Source: Bacteroidetes bacterium SW_9_63_38
Lineage (GTDB): Bacteria > Bacteroidota > Rhodothermia > Rhodothermales > Salinibacteraceae
NCBI GenBank assembly: GCA_003022435.1
Contig: PXUA01000019.1
Coordinates: forward strand, 183,330 to 247,329
Length of the DNA stretch: 64,000 bases
Reading direction: 5' to 3'
Shown: positions 7,403 to 16,891 of the stretch, piece after piece
Layout of the letters: every line of letters starts with the position of its first letter
Position numbering within the stretch: position 1 is the first letter of the stretch
Made by a program: the position numbers and the translations under genes
Notes under the pieces: generated by a model
Told to the model about the DNA's origin: nothing
Seen by the model: only the letters and a program-made list of their open reading frames with translations
Databases searched by the model: none

Positions 7403-9061
7403 ATGCATGACGATTTACGAGGCCGGTGGCGGACGTTCCTCCTGATCTTCGGGGGAAGCGTCCTTTTTTTGGTCGAGATGGTCGGCGCGCAGCCGGTCGG
7501 GCGCGGCCCGGCGACGCGCCCGCAGCCGGGCCTCGACGTGCAGGACTACGATTTCCACCTCACGCTTGCAGACACCACCGACCGGATTTCGGGGAGGGCA
7601 ACGGTTCGCGTCCGGATCACGAACGACACCCTCACGGCCGTCCGACTCGACCTGGTCGGGCCACCGGGAGGACCGAGCGCGTCCGGCATGCAGATCACGG
7701 CGGTGTCGGCCCGAGGGAATGCCGTGCCGTACCGCCACACGAACGACATCCTGCGCATCCGGCCGGAGAAGGCGCTTGCCGCGGGGCAGGAGCGCACACT
7801 TCGGATCCAGTACGAGGGCGTGCCGGGCGATGGCCTCATCATCGGCACCAATCGACATGGGGACCGCACCTTCTTCGGCGACAACTGGCCGAACCGGGCT
7901 CGCCACTGGCTGCCGGTGGTCGATCACCTCGCCGACAAGGCGACCGTCGAATTCCGCGTGACGGCGCCTGCAGAGTACGAGGTGGTGAGCAACGGCGCGC
8001 TGGTGAGCGACTCGACGACGGGGCCGATGCGTACGATCCACTGGCGCACCGACGTGCCGCTGCCGCCGAAGGTGATGGTCATCGGCGTGGCCGACTTCGC
8101 CGTCGACACCGTGGCGACGGTCGACGGCGTGCCCGTGCAGAGCTGGGTCTATCCCGAAGATCGGGAGGCGGGCGTTCGGGACCTCGGGCAAGCGCCGCCC
8201 ATCCTTCGATTCTACGAGGAGAAGCTGGGGCCGTATCCCTACGAGAAATTGGCCAATGTGCAGTCGACCACCCGGTACGGCGGCATGGAGAACGCCTCCG
8301 CCATCTTCTACGGCGAGGAGGCGGTGGCCGACGACAAGAACGATACGCCCCTGCTGGCCCACGAGATTGCGCATCAGTGGTACGGCAACACCGTCACGGA
8401 GGCGGACTGGCCGCACCTGTGGCTCAGCGAGGGGTTTGCGACCTACCTGACGGGATTGTATCTGGAACACGCCCGCGGCCCACAGGTCCTGCGGCGATTC
8501 ATGGAACGGGCGCGGCGGCGGGTGGTGCGCTTTCAGGTCGGCCATCCCAACACGCCTCTCGTGGACACCACCTTCACCGATCCCAATGAACTGCTCACCG
8601 CGAATCCGTATCAGAAGGGCGCCTGGGTACTGCACATGCTCCGTCACAAGGTGGGCACGGAGACCTTCTGGGAGGGGCTGCGAGCCTACTACGAGCGGTA
8701 CCGCAATCAGAATGCGAGTACGAGCGACCTCCGCCGGGTAATGGAGGACGTGTCCGGGCAGGATCTGAAGCCCTTCTTCGAACAGTGGACGCGCCAGGCG
8801 GGGCATCCGGTCGTGGAGGGCACCTGGCGCCACGACGCCGCCGCGCAGGAATGCGTCGTCACGCTCCGTCAGGCGCAGGACGCGGCCCCGTTTTCCGCTT
8901 CGATCGACGTAGCCGTCTCCGGCGACACCACGCGCACGGAAAAGCTGGCCCTGGACAAACGAGAGGTTCAGAGGCGCATTGCCTGCCCGCAGGCCCCGTC
9001 GGGCCTCACGCTGGATCCCCACGTCCGCCTGCTCGGCACGTTTTCGACGAGCCGTGAATAG
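7403..9061 (+). CDS. M1 family zinc aminopeptidase, secreted
   Basis: 552 residues. A hydrophobic N-terminal segment (LLIFGGSVLFLVEMVGAQ) serves as signal peptide. The M1 exopeptidase motif GGMEN lies near 292-296. The zinc site is HEIAH at 320-324 with the third ligand Glu343 in LSEGFATY, the correct HExxH-18-E spacing. Residues 45-230 form the usual N-terminal beta domain and 370-460 the helical catalytic lobe. The ERAP-like C-terminal domain is absent, as in short bacterial periplasmic M1 enzymes. It removes N-terminal residues from peptides, probably outside the cytoplasm. It stands between a terminator and the argH leader, so is likely monocistronic. Confidence 0.9.
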   Translation: MHDDLRGRWRTFLLIFGGSVLFLVEMVGAQPVGRGPATRPQPGLDVQDYDFHLTLADTTDRISGRATVRVRITNDTLTAVRLDLVGPPGGPSASGMQITAVSARGNAVPYRHTNDILRIRPEKALAAGQERTLRIQYEGVPGDGLIIGTNRHGDRTFFGDNWPNRARHWLPVVDHLADKATVEFRVTAPAEYEVVSNGALVSDSTTGPMRTIHWRTDVPLPPKVMVIGVADFAVDTVATVDGVPVQSWVYPEDREAGVRDLGQAPPILRFYEEKLGPYPYEKLANVQSTTRYGGMENASAIFYGEEAVADDKNDTPLLAHEIAHQWYGNTVTEADWPHLWLSEGFATYLTGLYLEHARGPQVLRRFMERARRRVVRFQVGHPNTPLVDTTFTDPNELLTANPYQKGAWVLHMLRHKVGTETFWEGLRAYYERYRNQNASTSDLRRVMEDVSGQDLKPFFEQWTRQAGHPVVEGTWRHDAAAQECVVTLRQAQDAAPFSASIDVAVSGDTTRTEKLALDKREVQRRIACPQAPSGLTLDPHVRLLGTFSTSRE

Positions 9062-9172
9062 TGCGTAGGTGTGGGGATGTACGTATGTGGGCGACGCACG
9101 AGTGCGTCCAGGTCCGGGTGCTTACGCCTGTACGCCTTTTTCCAATTCTGAACTTTGCTCCCGGATTTGGTA

Positions 9173-9279
9173 CAACCCACAACCCGAAACCCACAACGCA
9201 TAACCCACAACGTATAACGCAGAACGCGCAACGCACAAACGCAATAACGCACCAACGCAAACACGCACACACGCAACGG
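9173..9279. repeat. Low-complexity CAACGC-type tract upstream of argH
   Basis: About 100 bp of degenerate short words (CCCACAAC, CATAACCC, CAACGCA, ACACGCA) that run directly into the argH start codon. The coding strand is almost free of G. The reverse-strand tracts upstream of the genes starting at 29146 and 63143 use the same words in the same orientation relative to their genes. Confidence 0.6.
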
Positions 9280-10587
9280 ATGAGCACGCCGATTTGGGAT
9301 AAGGGAACGACGACCGCCGACGACTGGGTGACCCGCTTTACGGTCGGAGACGACTACGAGTGGGATCGCCTGTTGCTGCCGTATGACGTGCAGGCGACGC
9401 GCGCCCACGCCTGGGGGCTGCATCACATTGAGGTCCTATCGGAGGAGGAGTGGGAGACGACCCAATCCGTACTGGACGACTTGCTAGCGGACTTCAAGGC
9501 GGGGGAGGTTATCGTCACACAGGCGGACGAAGACAGCCACACGGTCATCGAACGGTACATGACGGACCATGCGGGCGACGTGGGGCGGAAAGTGCATACG
9601 GGCCGTTCGCGGAACGATCAGGTGTTGGCAGCGCTGCGCCTCTACTTCCAGGACGCGCTGGCGGACGTGGGAGCGCAGGCGGCCGCTCTCAGCGAGGCCC
9701 TCTGCGGGGTAGCGGACCGCCATCCGGACCTCTTGCTGCCCGGCTACACGCACCTGCAGCGCGCCATGCCGTCGACTGTCGCCCTGTGGGCGCTGGGCTA
9801 CGCCGACACGCTGGCCGACGACCTGCAAGCCCTCCGCGACGTGCGGCACCGCGTGAACGTATCGCCGCTCGGCAGTGCCGCCGGGTACGGCGTCCCGGTG
9901 CTCGACCTGCCGCGCGAGGCCGTGGCCGAGCGCCTCGGCTTCCGCGACGTGCAGACGCCCGCCACCGCCGTCCAACTGGCCCGCGGCAAGCACGAGCTCA
10001 GCGTGGCCCACGCCTGCACCCAGATCGGGGCCACCTGCAACCGCCTGGCGTCCGACCTCGTGCTCTACACCACCGCCGAGTTCGACTTTGTGGAGCTGCC
10101 GCTGGAGCACTGCACCGGCAGCAGCATCATGCCGCAGAAGCAGAACCCCGACGTGCTGGAGCTGGCCCGCGGCTACTACCACCGCCTCACCGCCGAGATG
10201 CAGTCGCTGGCCACCGGTCCCTCGAACCTGCCCGGTGGCTACCACCGCGACCTCCAGCTTACGAAGGGCGCCGTGATGCGGAGCCTCCAGATTACGAGCG
10301 ACGTACTCACGTCCCTTCGGGAAATTGTGGACGGCCTGTCGTTCAAGGCCGAGCGCACCGAGGCGGCCTGCTCCCCGGAGCTGCTGGCCACGTACCGCGC
10401 GCTGAAGCAGGTCGACGAGGGGGTGCCGTTCCGGGCCGCCTACCGCGAGGCTGCCCACGCGGAGGGCAAGGCCCTGTCGCCCGACGCCATTCTGGCGGCG
10501 TACCGCACGGGGGGGAGTCCCGGGCAGGAAGATCCCGAGGCGGTCCGGACCCGCCTCAATGCGCACGCCGACTGGTGCACGGCGTAG
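9280..10587 (+). CDS. argH: Argininosuccinate lyase
   Basis: Cleaves argininosuccinate to arginine and fumarate, the last step of arginine synthesis. 435 residues starting at MSTPIWDKG. The fumarase/aspartase-superfamily signature GSSIMPQKQNP lies near 279-289, and the other conserved blocks TGRSRNDQVLAALRLY and GYTHLQRAMP are present. Family length is about 450-470, so it is slightly short. The frame stays open back to 9061 but that part is made of the low-complexity tract, so the ATG at 9280 is preferred. No other arg gene is adjacent. Confidence 0.93.
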   Translation: MSTPIWDKGTTTADDWVTRFTVGDDYEWDRLLLPYDVQATRAHAWGLHHIEVLSEEEWETTQSVLDDLLADFKAGEVIVTQADEDSHTVIERYMTDHAGDVGRKVHTGRSRNDQVLAALRLYFQDALADVGAQAAALSEALCGVADRHPDLLLPGYTHLQRAMPSTVALWALGYADTLADDLQALRDVRHRVNVSPLGSAAGYGVPVLDLPREAVAERLGFRDVQTPATAVQLARGKHELSVAHACTQIGATCNRLASDLVLYTTAEFDFVELPLEHCTGSSIMPQKQNPDVLELARGYYHRLTAEMQSLATGPSNLPGGYHRDLQLTKGAVMRSLQITSDVLTSLREIVDGLSFKAERTEAACSPELLATYRALKQVDEGVPFRAAYREAAHAEGKALSPDAILAAYRTGGSPGQEDPEAVRTRLNAHADWCTA

Positions 10588-10741
10588 CTCGTGTGCGGCC
10601 TCAGAGACTAGTGTTTTGATTCCATTGGTTCCGCAGGTACGACGTGACGAGCGCAGGACGGTCCATTCCAATCCGTTTTGCCCTGACCCGCCCCGGTGCC
10701 TCCCAGATGTCGAGGAACTTCAGTGGGGCGAACGACCACGA

Positions 10742-11047
10742 TCAACAAACAAAAACAGTCTCTTCGTCGAGCAGGGCGTCGAGGTCGTCGTCAAAGGACA
10801 GGTCGTTCAGGGTCCAGCCGGGACTTCCCTTGTAGAAGGTAAACTTCCAGCGGAGGCCCTGATTCTTAAACCGTTCGAGGTACGAGAAGCGGATGAGAGC
10901 ATCGGCGGCATCGTCGCGTGTAGATTTTCCGGCATCAGACGACGAGGACGGTGGAAGCAGGGGCCGTCCTCCGTCCGACCGGAAGAGCCCGAACGTCCAC
11001 GTGGAATGGGAGCGCCCGGTGCGGCCGGACCGACGGGCGGCCTCAGT
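10742..11047 (-). pseudogene. C-terminal remnant of an unknown protein
   Basis: The minus-strand frame reads as natural protein: a Ser/Gly-rich segment, then ADALIRFSYLERFKNQ, RWKFTFYKGSPGWTLNDLSF and DDDLDALLDEE, ending at a TGA at 10742. It has no start codon in a plausible place and a stop bounds it at 11048. I read it as the last hundred or so residues of a protein whose 5' part is gone. The family is not recognised. It fills most of the space between argH and the DHH phosphoesterase. Confidence 0.4.
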
Positions 11048-11291
11048 TCAAGTATCACTTTAGCTCAAGAGAATGTTATCGGTCTCGGGCCAGAGTGTCC
11101 AAGGAGAGACTAGGAATGGGATGTGTGGAAGGTGTGTGAGCGGCTGTTGGCCCGGTCCGGACGAGACCACGTTTTTTTGAGATGAACGGGTATTTTGAGA
11201 CGAGCAGGAGCTTCGTGAACCCATTGGGAATGCGTTGCGTAAGGGGAAGGCTATTCACGGCACCTTGACCACTCAGCGCCGGAGGCGACGC

Positions 11292-12368
11292 ATGCTCGAC
11301 GATGTACTTGCGCTGGTTCGAGAGAACGAGCGCTTTTTTCTGACGACTCATCTCGGCCCGGACGGCGATGCCCTGGGCTCCCAGATTGCTCTTGGGCGGT
11401 TCCTGCAGGGGCTGGGCAAGTCGGCCGCGATGATCAACAGTGACGATCCCGATGAAAGCCTCGACTGGATGCCCGGGGAGGACGACGTGGAGGTGTTCGA
11501 CGGCTCCATGCATCAGCGGGAGGCTCTCGCGGAGGCAGAGGTGGTGTTCATTCTGGACACCAACGACGAAGAACGTCTCGGAAAGGTGGGGTCGATGGTG
11601 CGCAACTCGTCGGCCACGACGGTACTCCTCGATCATCATCTCCAGCCCGAGCCGTGGTTCGACGTCGAGTTCGTGCGCGACACGGCGGCGGCCACGGGGG
11701 AGTTGGTGTACGAAATTATTGACGCTCTGGACCCGAGTCTTATCGACGCAACCGTGGCGACGGGGCTTTACACCGCGATCATGACGGACACTGGGTCGTT
11801 CCGGTACAGCAGCGTCACACCGGAGCTCCATCGCATCGTCGCCGACATTCTGGAACGCGGCGACATCGAGCCGGCCCCGATCCACGAGACAATTTACGAC
11901 CGCAGGTCGATGCCGGGGCTGCGCCTGCTGGGGCGGATGCTCAACCGCATCCGGCTTCGTTACAACGGCCAGCTGGGCTACTCGGTCGTCACCCAGCGCA
12001 TGGTCGAGGATACCGGCGCCAGCTGGGACGACAAGCAGGGATTCGTCAACTATGTGCTCTCTATCGAGGGCGTGCAGGCGGCGCTGCTGTTTTCCGAGAC
12101 GGACGACGGGTCCAAGATCAGCTTCCGCTCCGAGGCGGACGTGCGCGTGGACGAGTGGGCCCGCAGCTTCGGTGGGGGCGGGCACCGCAATGCTGCTGGG
12201 GCGTATGTGAAGCGGCCGACCTTCGAAGAAGTCATCGAAGATGTCGTCGAGGCGGCGTCGAATTTCATTGAGTTCGACAATCCGCACGCGCCCGGACCGG
12301 GCGAGGAGCTGTCACCGGAAGACGAGGAATACCTGGAGACGCTGATGCAGAGCAAGTCGAGCTCCTGA
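11292..12368 (+). CDS. DHH/DHHA1 phosphoesterase, NrnA-like
   Basis: 358 residues from MLDDVLALV. The DHH domain shows HLGPDGDALGS near 18-28, ILDTND near 92 and the DHH motif in LLDHHLQ near 113. The DHHA1 domain ends with GGGGHRNAAG near 294-303. Relatives hydrolyse nanoRNA (oligoribonucleotides), pAp or the c-di-AMP product pApA. The presence of cdaA at 46.4 kb makes a role in c-di-AMP turnover possible but unproven. The acidic tail after residue 330 (PGEELSPEDEEY) is an extension common in halophile proteins. The ATG at 11292 removes an unlikely arginine-rich extension. Confidence 0.88.
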   Translation: MLDDVLALVRENERFFLTTHLGPDGDALGSQIALGRFLQGLGKSAAMINSDDPDESLDWMPGEDDVEVFDGSMHQREALAEAEVVFILDTNDEERLGKVGSMVRNSSATTVLLDHHLQPEPWFDVEFVRDTAAATGELVYEIIDALDPSLIDATVATGLYTAIMTDTGSFRYSSVTPELHRIVADILERGDIEPAPIHETIYDRRSMPGLRLLGRMLNRIRLRYNGQLGYSVVTQRMVEDTGASWDDKQGFVNYVLSIEGVQAALLFSETDDGSKISFRSEADVRVDEWARSFGGGGHRNAAGAYVKRPTFEEVIEDVVEAASNFIEFDNPHAPGPGEELSPEDEEYLETLMQSKSSS

Positions 12369-12612
12369 ATGAGCGGGGCCTGCCGGCGACTGGGTACTGA
12401 GTCCCCTCTGGTTGGGCGTGACGGCACACCGGACCCCAGTAGGAAACCCAGTCGAGAATGCGTGGGGACATGAAGATGGAGAGGCACGGAGCGCCGGGGT
12501 GGTGTCCCTCGACTGCTCTGATCACCCCTGAGGGGGGTATGCGATCTCGCTCGGTCCGCGGGTGGAGAAATGAGTTCCATTCTTGCATATTATTGTCTCA
12601 CCGTCTCGATTG

Positions 12613-14121
12613 ATGATTGTCTCAACCACGACGACTGCGCCGGTGGACCTGGACGCGGACCTCCTGCTGTTGCCTTTCACCGAAGAACCGGCCCCGCCGC
12701 TGGTGGACGCGTTGGCGAGCACCCTCGGGGCGGTGGTGGCCCGGGCGGCGGGCGACTTCACGGCGGCCGAGGGGGATGTGCGCGTGGCATATCCGGGGCA
12801 CGCGACGGCGCCGCGGGTGGCGCTTCTGGGGCTGGGGCCGGCCGCCGACCTGCATCGGGAGAGCCTGCGCATTGCGGCGGCGGCCGGCAGCGAGGCGGCC
12901 CGTGAGCACGAGGCCGACACGGTCGTCTCCCTGCTTCCGAACGAGGGAGAGCTGGACGACGACGTGGTGGCACAAGGGCTCGTCGAGGGCTTCGTACTCG
13001 GGGCTTATCAGTATCGGGCGTACAAGACCGATGATGCCTTCGACGAGCCGTCGTCGTTTCTGCTGCGAGTGAGAGAAGAGCACGACGCCGGCGCGGTCGA
13101 GGCGGGTGTCCAACGGGGCCACCGGCTCGCGGCGGCGGCCACGACGGCCCGCGACCTCGTGAATCGGTCGCCCGACGACAAGACCGCCGAGGCGTTTGCG
13201 GATCTCGTCGTTGAGTCTGGCGCCGAGCACGGCTACGACGTCGACGTTTGGAACGAGGCGCAGATTCGGGACGAGGGCATGGGCGGGCTCCTCGCTGTGA
13301 ATCGCGGCAGTTTCGATCCGCCCACGTTTTCGGTGTTGGAGTGGGGGCCGGACGAGGTGGTGAATGATCGACCCGTGGTCGTGGTGGGGAAAGGCGTGAT
13401 GTTTGACACGGGCGGGTTGTCGCTGAAGAACACGAAGGGCTCGATGGACAAGATGAAGTCCGACATGGGGGGGGCAGCTGCCGTGGTCGGTCTGTTTGAG
13501 GCACTGGCGGCCCTGGAGGTCCCGTTGCACGTCGTGGGGCTTGTGCCGGCCACCGACAACCGGCCCGGCCGCACGGCATACGTGCCGGGGGATGTGATTA
13601 CGATGCATTCCGGGGCTACGGTGGAGGTCATGAACACCGACGCCGAGGGGCGTCTCCTGCTGGCCGACGCCCTCTCGTACGCCACCGACGCGTACGATCC
13701 CACCCTCATGATCGACGTGGCGACCTTGACGGGGTCCTGCATCGCGGCACTCGGCACGCAGGCAGCCGGGGGGATGGCGAGCGAGACCGACGCCGCGGCC
13801 GAGCGGCTCTACGCCATTCAGCGGGCCGGGGAGCGAACGGGGGAGCGTGTCCACCCGCTACCGATGTATGAGGACTACGAGCAGCACCTCGACAGTGCCG
13901 TGGCCGACGTCACGAATGTTGGCGGGCGGGGGGCTGGGGCCGTCACGGCCGGGAAGTTTTTGGAGCACTTCGTGGGGGCGCCGTGGCTCCACCTCGACGT
14001 GGCAGGCCCGGCGTTTCTCGACGAGTCCGATGCGTACCGGCCGAAGGGGGGCACGGGCTTTGGCGTGCGGCTGCTCGCGACATACCTCGAGAACTACGTG
14101 GCGACTCGCAAACAGGCGTGA
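12613..14121 (+). CDS. pepA: M17 leucyl aminopeptidase
   Basis: Cytosolic di-metal aminopeptidase that removes N-terminal residues such as leucine. 502 residues. The C-terminal catalytic domain carries VVGKGVMFDTGGLSLK (catalytic Lys and metal Asp near 260) and the family signature NTDAEGRLLLADAL near 341-354. DMGGAAAV and ATLTGSC are also present. The N-terminal macro-like domain spans about 20-170. Length matches the family (about 500). The start at MIVSTTTT is chosen over an upstream in-frame codon because it fits the family N-terminus. It precedes pdxA by 57 bp and may be cotranscribed. Confidence 0.92.
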   Translation: MIVSTTTTAPVDLDADLLLLPFTEEPAPPLVDALASTLGAVVARAAGDFTAAEGDVRVAYPGHATAPRVALLGLGPAADLHRESLRIAAAAGSEAAREHEADTVVSLLPNEGELDDDVVAQGLVEGFVLGAYQYRAYKTDDAFDEPSSFLLRVREEHDAGAVEAGVQRGHRLAAAATTARDLVNRSPDDKTAEAFADLVVESGAEHGYDVDVWNEAQIRDEGMGGLLAVNRGSFDPPTFSVLEWGPDEVVNDRPVVVVGKGVMFDTGGLSLKNTKGSMDKMKSDMGGAAAVVGLFEALAALEVPLHVVGLVPATDNRPGRTAYVPGDVITMHSGATVEVMNTDAEGRLLLADALSYATDAYDPTLMIDVATLTGSCIAALGTQAAGGMASETDAAAERLYAIQRAGERTGERVHPLPMYEDYEQHLDSAVADVTNVGGRGAGAVTAGKFLEHFVGAPWLHLDVAGPAFLDESDAYRPKGGTGFGVRLLATYLENYVATRKQA

Positions 14122-14178
14122 CCTTTGCACGTTTTACTCACTGACTGATTGTCTCTCCGATCGAATCCGGCATTCACC

Positions 14179-15249
14179 ATGCGCATCCAGCGACCCACGT
14201 TTCAGCGTCCTGAACCGCCGGCCCCGGAGGGGGCCGCCACCCGTGTGGCCATCACTCTCGGGGACCCGAACGGCATCGGGCCGGAGGTGGTGCTCAAGAG
14301 CCTCCACGATCCCAGCCTCGTGCCGTCGATGACCCCTGTGCTCGTGGGGTCGGCCCACGTGTTGCGACGGCATGCGGACGTGCTCGGGTTCTCGGACCTC
14401 GACATTCACGTGGTCGATGAGGTGCTCGACGAGGTGCCGCACGGGGACGTGGCACTGCTGGACGTGGCGGAAGAAGAGGCACCGCCGGTGTCGTTTGGAT
14501 CGATCACGCCGGAGGGCGGCCGGTTGTCGATGCGGGCCGTGGAACGGGCCGTGGACGAGTGCATCGAGGGCACGGTGGACGCAATGGCGACGGCCCCGAT
14601 TTCGAAGTCAGCGATTAACCAGGCCGGGTATGACGTGCCGGGGCACACCGAGTTTATTGCGGAGCGTACCGAGAGCCCGAAGCCGACCATGATGATGGTG
14701 GCCGGTGGGCTGCGCGTGGGGCTGGTGACGGGGCACGTGTCGCTGGCCGACGTGCCGGCGCGGGTCACCGAAGAGGCCATCCTCGAAAAGCTCCGCGTGA
14801 TCGACGCCTCCCTGCGTAGCGACTTTGCCATCGACGATCCGACCATCGCTGTTCTCGGCCTCAACCCGCACACGGGGGAGGAGGGGGCCTTCGGGCACGA
14901 GGAAGAGAAGATTATCAGTCCGGCTCTGGACGCGGCCGAACAGGAAGGGTTTCGGGTCGAAGGCCCGCTGGCGGCCGACGGCTTCTTTGCTGCGCAGCTG
15001 GACTCTGACTTTGACGCGGTTCTGGCGATGTACCACGATCAGGGCCTCGTGCCGTTCAAGGCGCTCGCCTTCGACCACGGGGTGAACTTTACGGCCGGCC
15101 TGCCCATCGTACGAACCTCTCCGGACCACGGGACTGCCCACGGCATTGCCGGGAAGGGCATGGCCCTCCCCGGCAGTATGCGCAGCGCGCTGGAGCTGGC
15201 CGTGGCTGTGGCCCGTCATCGGAATCAGCGCACGGAGACGCCCGCGTAG
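14179..15249 (+). CDS. pdxA: 4-hydroxythreonine-4-phosphate dehydrogenase
   Basis: Oxidises 4-phosphohydroxy-threonine in the DXP-dependent route to pyridoxal phosphate. 356 residues. Diagnostic blocks are TLGDPNGIGPEV near 25-37, the metal-ligand segment VPGHTEF near 155, AMYHDQGLVPFKAL near 285 and VRTSPDHGTAHGIAG near 315-330, giving the conserved metal-binding histidines. The ATG at 14179 is preferred to an upstream TTG. Downstream genes on the same strand (methyltransferase, ftsE) follow at about 50-bp intervals, consistent with one transcript. Confidence 0.92.
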   Translation: MRIQRPTFQRPEPPAPEGAATRVAITLGDPNGIGPEVVLKSLHDPSLVPSMTPVLVGSAHVLRRHADVLGFSDLDIHVVDEVLDEVPHGDVALLDVAEEEAPPVSFGSITPEGGRLSMRAVERAVDECIEGTVDAMATAPISKSAINQAGYDVPGHTEFIAERTESPKPTMMMVAGGLRVGLVTGHVSLADVPARVTEEAILEKLRVIDASLRSDFAIDDPTIAVLGLNPHTGEEGAFGHEEEKIISPALDAAEQEGFRVEGPLAADGFFAAQLDSDFDAVLAMYHDQGLVPFKALAFDHGVNFTAGLPIVRTSPDHGTAHGIAGKGMALPGSMRSALELAVAVARHRNQRTETPA

Positions 15250-15295
15250 CCACGCGTGACTCGTGCTCGACCGGTCGTGACCCGTCGCCTCCCCC

Positions 15296-16054
15296 ATGCC
15301 TGCGGAGCCCTACAGCGCCCTTGCGGCCGGATACGATCTCGTGATGGCCCACGTCGACTACGACGCCTGGGCCGCCTATCTCTTCGACCTACTGCGACGG
15401 TACGGGAACGATGTGGATCGGGTTGTTGAATTGGGGGGCGGCACGGGGTCGCTGGCGCGTCGCCTGCAGCCGCTCGGCGAGTATGAGTACGTGCTGTCCG
15501 ACGGCTCGACCGCTATGCTGGCCCGGGCGCGCGAGAAGGTACGCCGCGACGATGCGCCGATCCGCTGCGTCCAGGCGAATTTTACCGACGTGTCCCGGGC
15601 CACGCTCGACCTGGAAGGATCCGCCGACGCCGTGATTCTCGTCTACGACGGCCTCAACTACCTGCTCGACGAGGCCGACGTGCAGGCTCTCTTTCGAAAT
15701 GTGCACCAACTCCTCCGACCCGGCGCCGTCGCAATCATCGATCAGAGCACCCCGGCCAATTCGCAGGCGCACCACGACGAGTTCGTGGATGAGGGCGCCG
15801 CCGAACAGTTCTCCTACGTGCGCGAGAATCACTACGACCCGGAGACGCGACGGCATGAAACTGTTTTCGACATTACCGTTGACGGGGAGCACCGGATCGA
15901 GCGGCACGTTCAGCGCGCCTACTCCCGCCACGAGGTTCGGTCGCTCCTCGGTGCTTCCCCGCTGGCCATCGAAGCCGCCTACGACAGTTTGACGACAGAT
16001 CCGGCCGACGACGACAGCTACCGCGTGCACTGGGTGCTTCGCCGCCCGCAGTGA
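15296..16054 (+). CDS. Class I SAM-dependent methyltransferase
   Basis: 252 residues with an N-terminal YSALAAGYDLVMAHVDYDAW segment typical of small-molecule or protein methyltransferases related to the YxxW group. Motif I is VVELGGGTGSLARRL near 43-57, motif II acid in YVLSDGS and motif IV in AVILVYDGLNYLLDE. The C-terminal half is a beta-rich extension seen in this subgroup. The substrate cannot be inferred. It sits between pdxA and ftsE with short gaps. Confidence 0.8.
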   Translation: MPAEPYSALAAGYDLVMAHVDYDAWAAYLFDLLRRYGNDVDRVVELGGGTGSLARRLQPLGEYEYVLSDGSTAMLARAREKVRRDDAPIRCVQANFTDVSRATLDLEGSADAVILVYDGLNYLLDEADVQALFRNVHQLLRPGAVAIIDQSTPANSQAHHDEFVDEGAAEQFSYVRENHYDPETRRHETVFDITVDGEHRIERHVQRAYSRHEVRSLLGASPLAIEAAYDSLTTDPADDDSYRVHWVLRRPQ

Positions 16055-16106
16055 GACGGCTCCCCCCGCTGCGTCCCGATGTCCAATCGTCCACCCGTTT
16101 CGTCCT

Positions 16107-16790
16107 GTGATCGATCTCAAAGATGTCTCCGTTTCCTTCCATCTGCCCAACGGACGGCGCCGGACTGTACTGGAAGACGTGTCCCTGCACCTCGATCAGT
16201 CGGACATGGCCTATCTAGTCGGCCCCACCGGCAGCGGCAAGAGCACAATCCTTCGGCTGCTTTACATGGACCTCCTGCCGGACTCCGGCGTCGCGCAGAT
16301 CGGGGAGTACCGGTCCGACCTCATCGAACAGAACAAGATTCCGTACCTGCGCCGGTCGATCGGGGTCGTCTTTCAGGACTTCCAGCTGCTGCCGGATCGC
16401 AATGCGTACGAGAACGTCGCCTTCACGCTGTACGCGACCGGAGCGAGGCGGTCGGAGGTAAAAAGCCGGGTGTTGAAATCCCTGACCCGCGTCGGCCTCA
16501 GTCATAAGCGCAACAGTTATCCGCACGAGTTGTCTGGAGGCGAGCAGCAGCGGGTGGTCATTGCGCGGGCCATCGCCAACGATCCGTGGGTGCTGCTGGC
16601 CGACGAGCCCACCGGCAACCTTGACCCGGTGGTGGCCGACGAGATCCAGGAACTGCTCGTAAGTCTGCACAAGCAGGGCATGACGCTGCTCACGGCTACG
16701 CACGACTATCGCCTCGTCAAGTCGTACCCAGCCCAGACCTATGCGCTGATGAATGAACAGATCGTCGAAATCGACCCGGAGACGCTCTAA
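16107..16790 (+). CDS. ftsE: Cell-division ATP-binding protein FtsE
   Basis: ABC ATPase that works with the membrane protein FtsX to activate septal peptidoglycan hydrolases. 227 residues beginning at a GTG ([17 protein letters not shown]). Walker A is GPTGSGKST near 39-47, the Q-loop is VFQDFQLLP, the signature LSGGEQQR near 142 and Walker [13 protein letters not shown] near 160. Length is that of FtsE (about 220-230). FtsX is not adjacent, as is usual in Bacteroidetes and relatives. The next gene is an unrelated membrane protein. Confidence 0.88.
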   Translation: MIDLKDVSVSFHLPNGRRRTVLEDVSLHLDQSDMAYLVGPTGSGKSTILRLLYMDLLPDSGVAQIGEYRSDLIEQNKIPYLRRSIGVVFQDFQLLPDRNAYENVAFTLYATGARRSEVKSRVLKSLTRVGLSHKRNSYPHELSGGEQQRVVIARAIANDPWVLLADEPTGNLDPVVADEIQELLVSLHKQGMTLLTATHDYRLVKSYPAQTYALMNEQIVEIDPETL

Positions 16791-16891
16791 TGTAATCGTG
16801 TTGGTATCCCTGGCGGTAGTGAAAAACCGCATTCGGTCCGGAGCCATTAGGCGCGTTCAGTAAAATCGGTTTCAATCGGGCGCATCGTGCC

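Noticed and set aside
7415..9022. 535-codon minus-strand frame opposite the M1 aminopeptidase
   Set aside because: GC-rich genes give long antisense frames; the M1 frame has full catalytic motifs while this one has none.
12622..13854. 410-codon minus-strand frame opposite the M17 aminopeptidase
   Set aside because: Shadow frame; no recognisable domain, and the plus-strand gene is certain.
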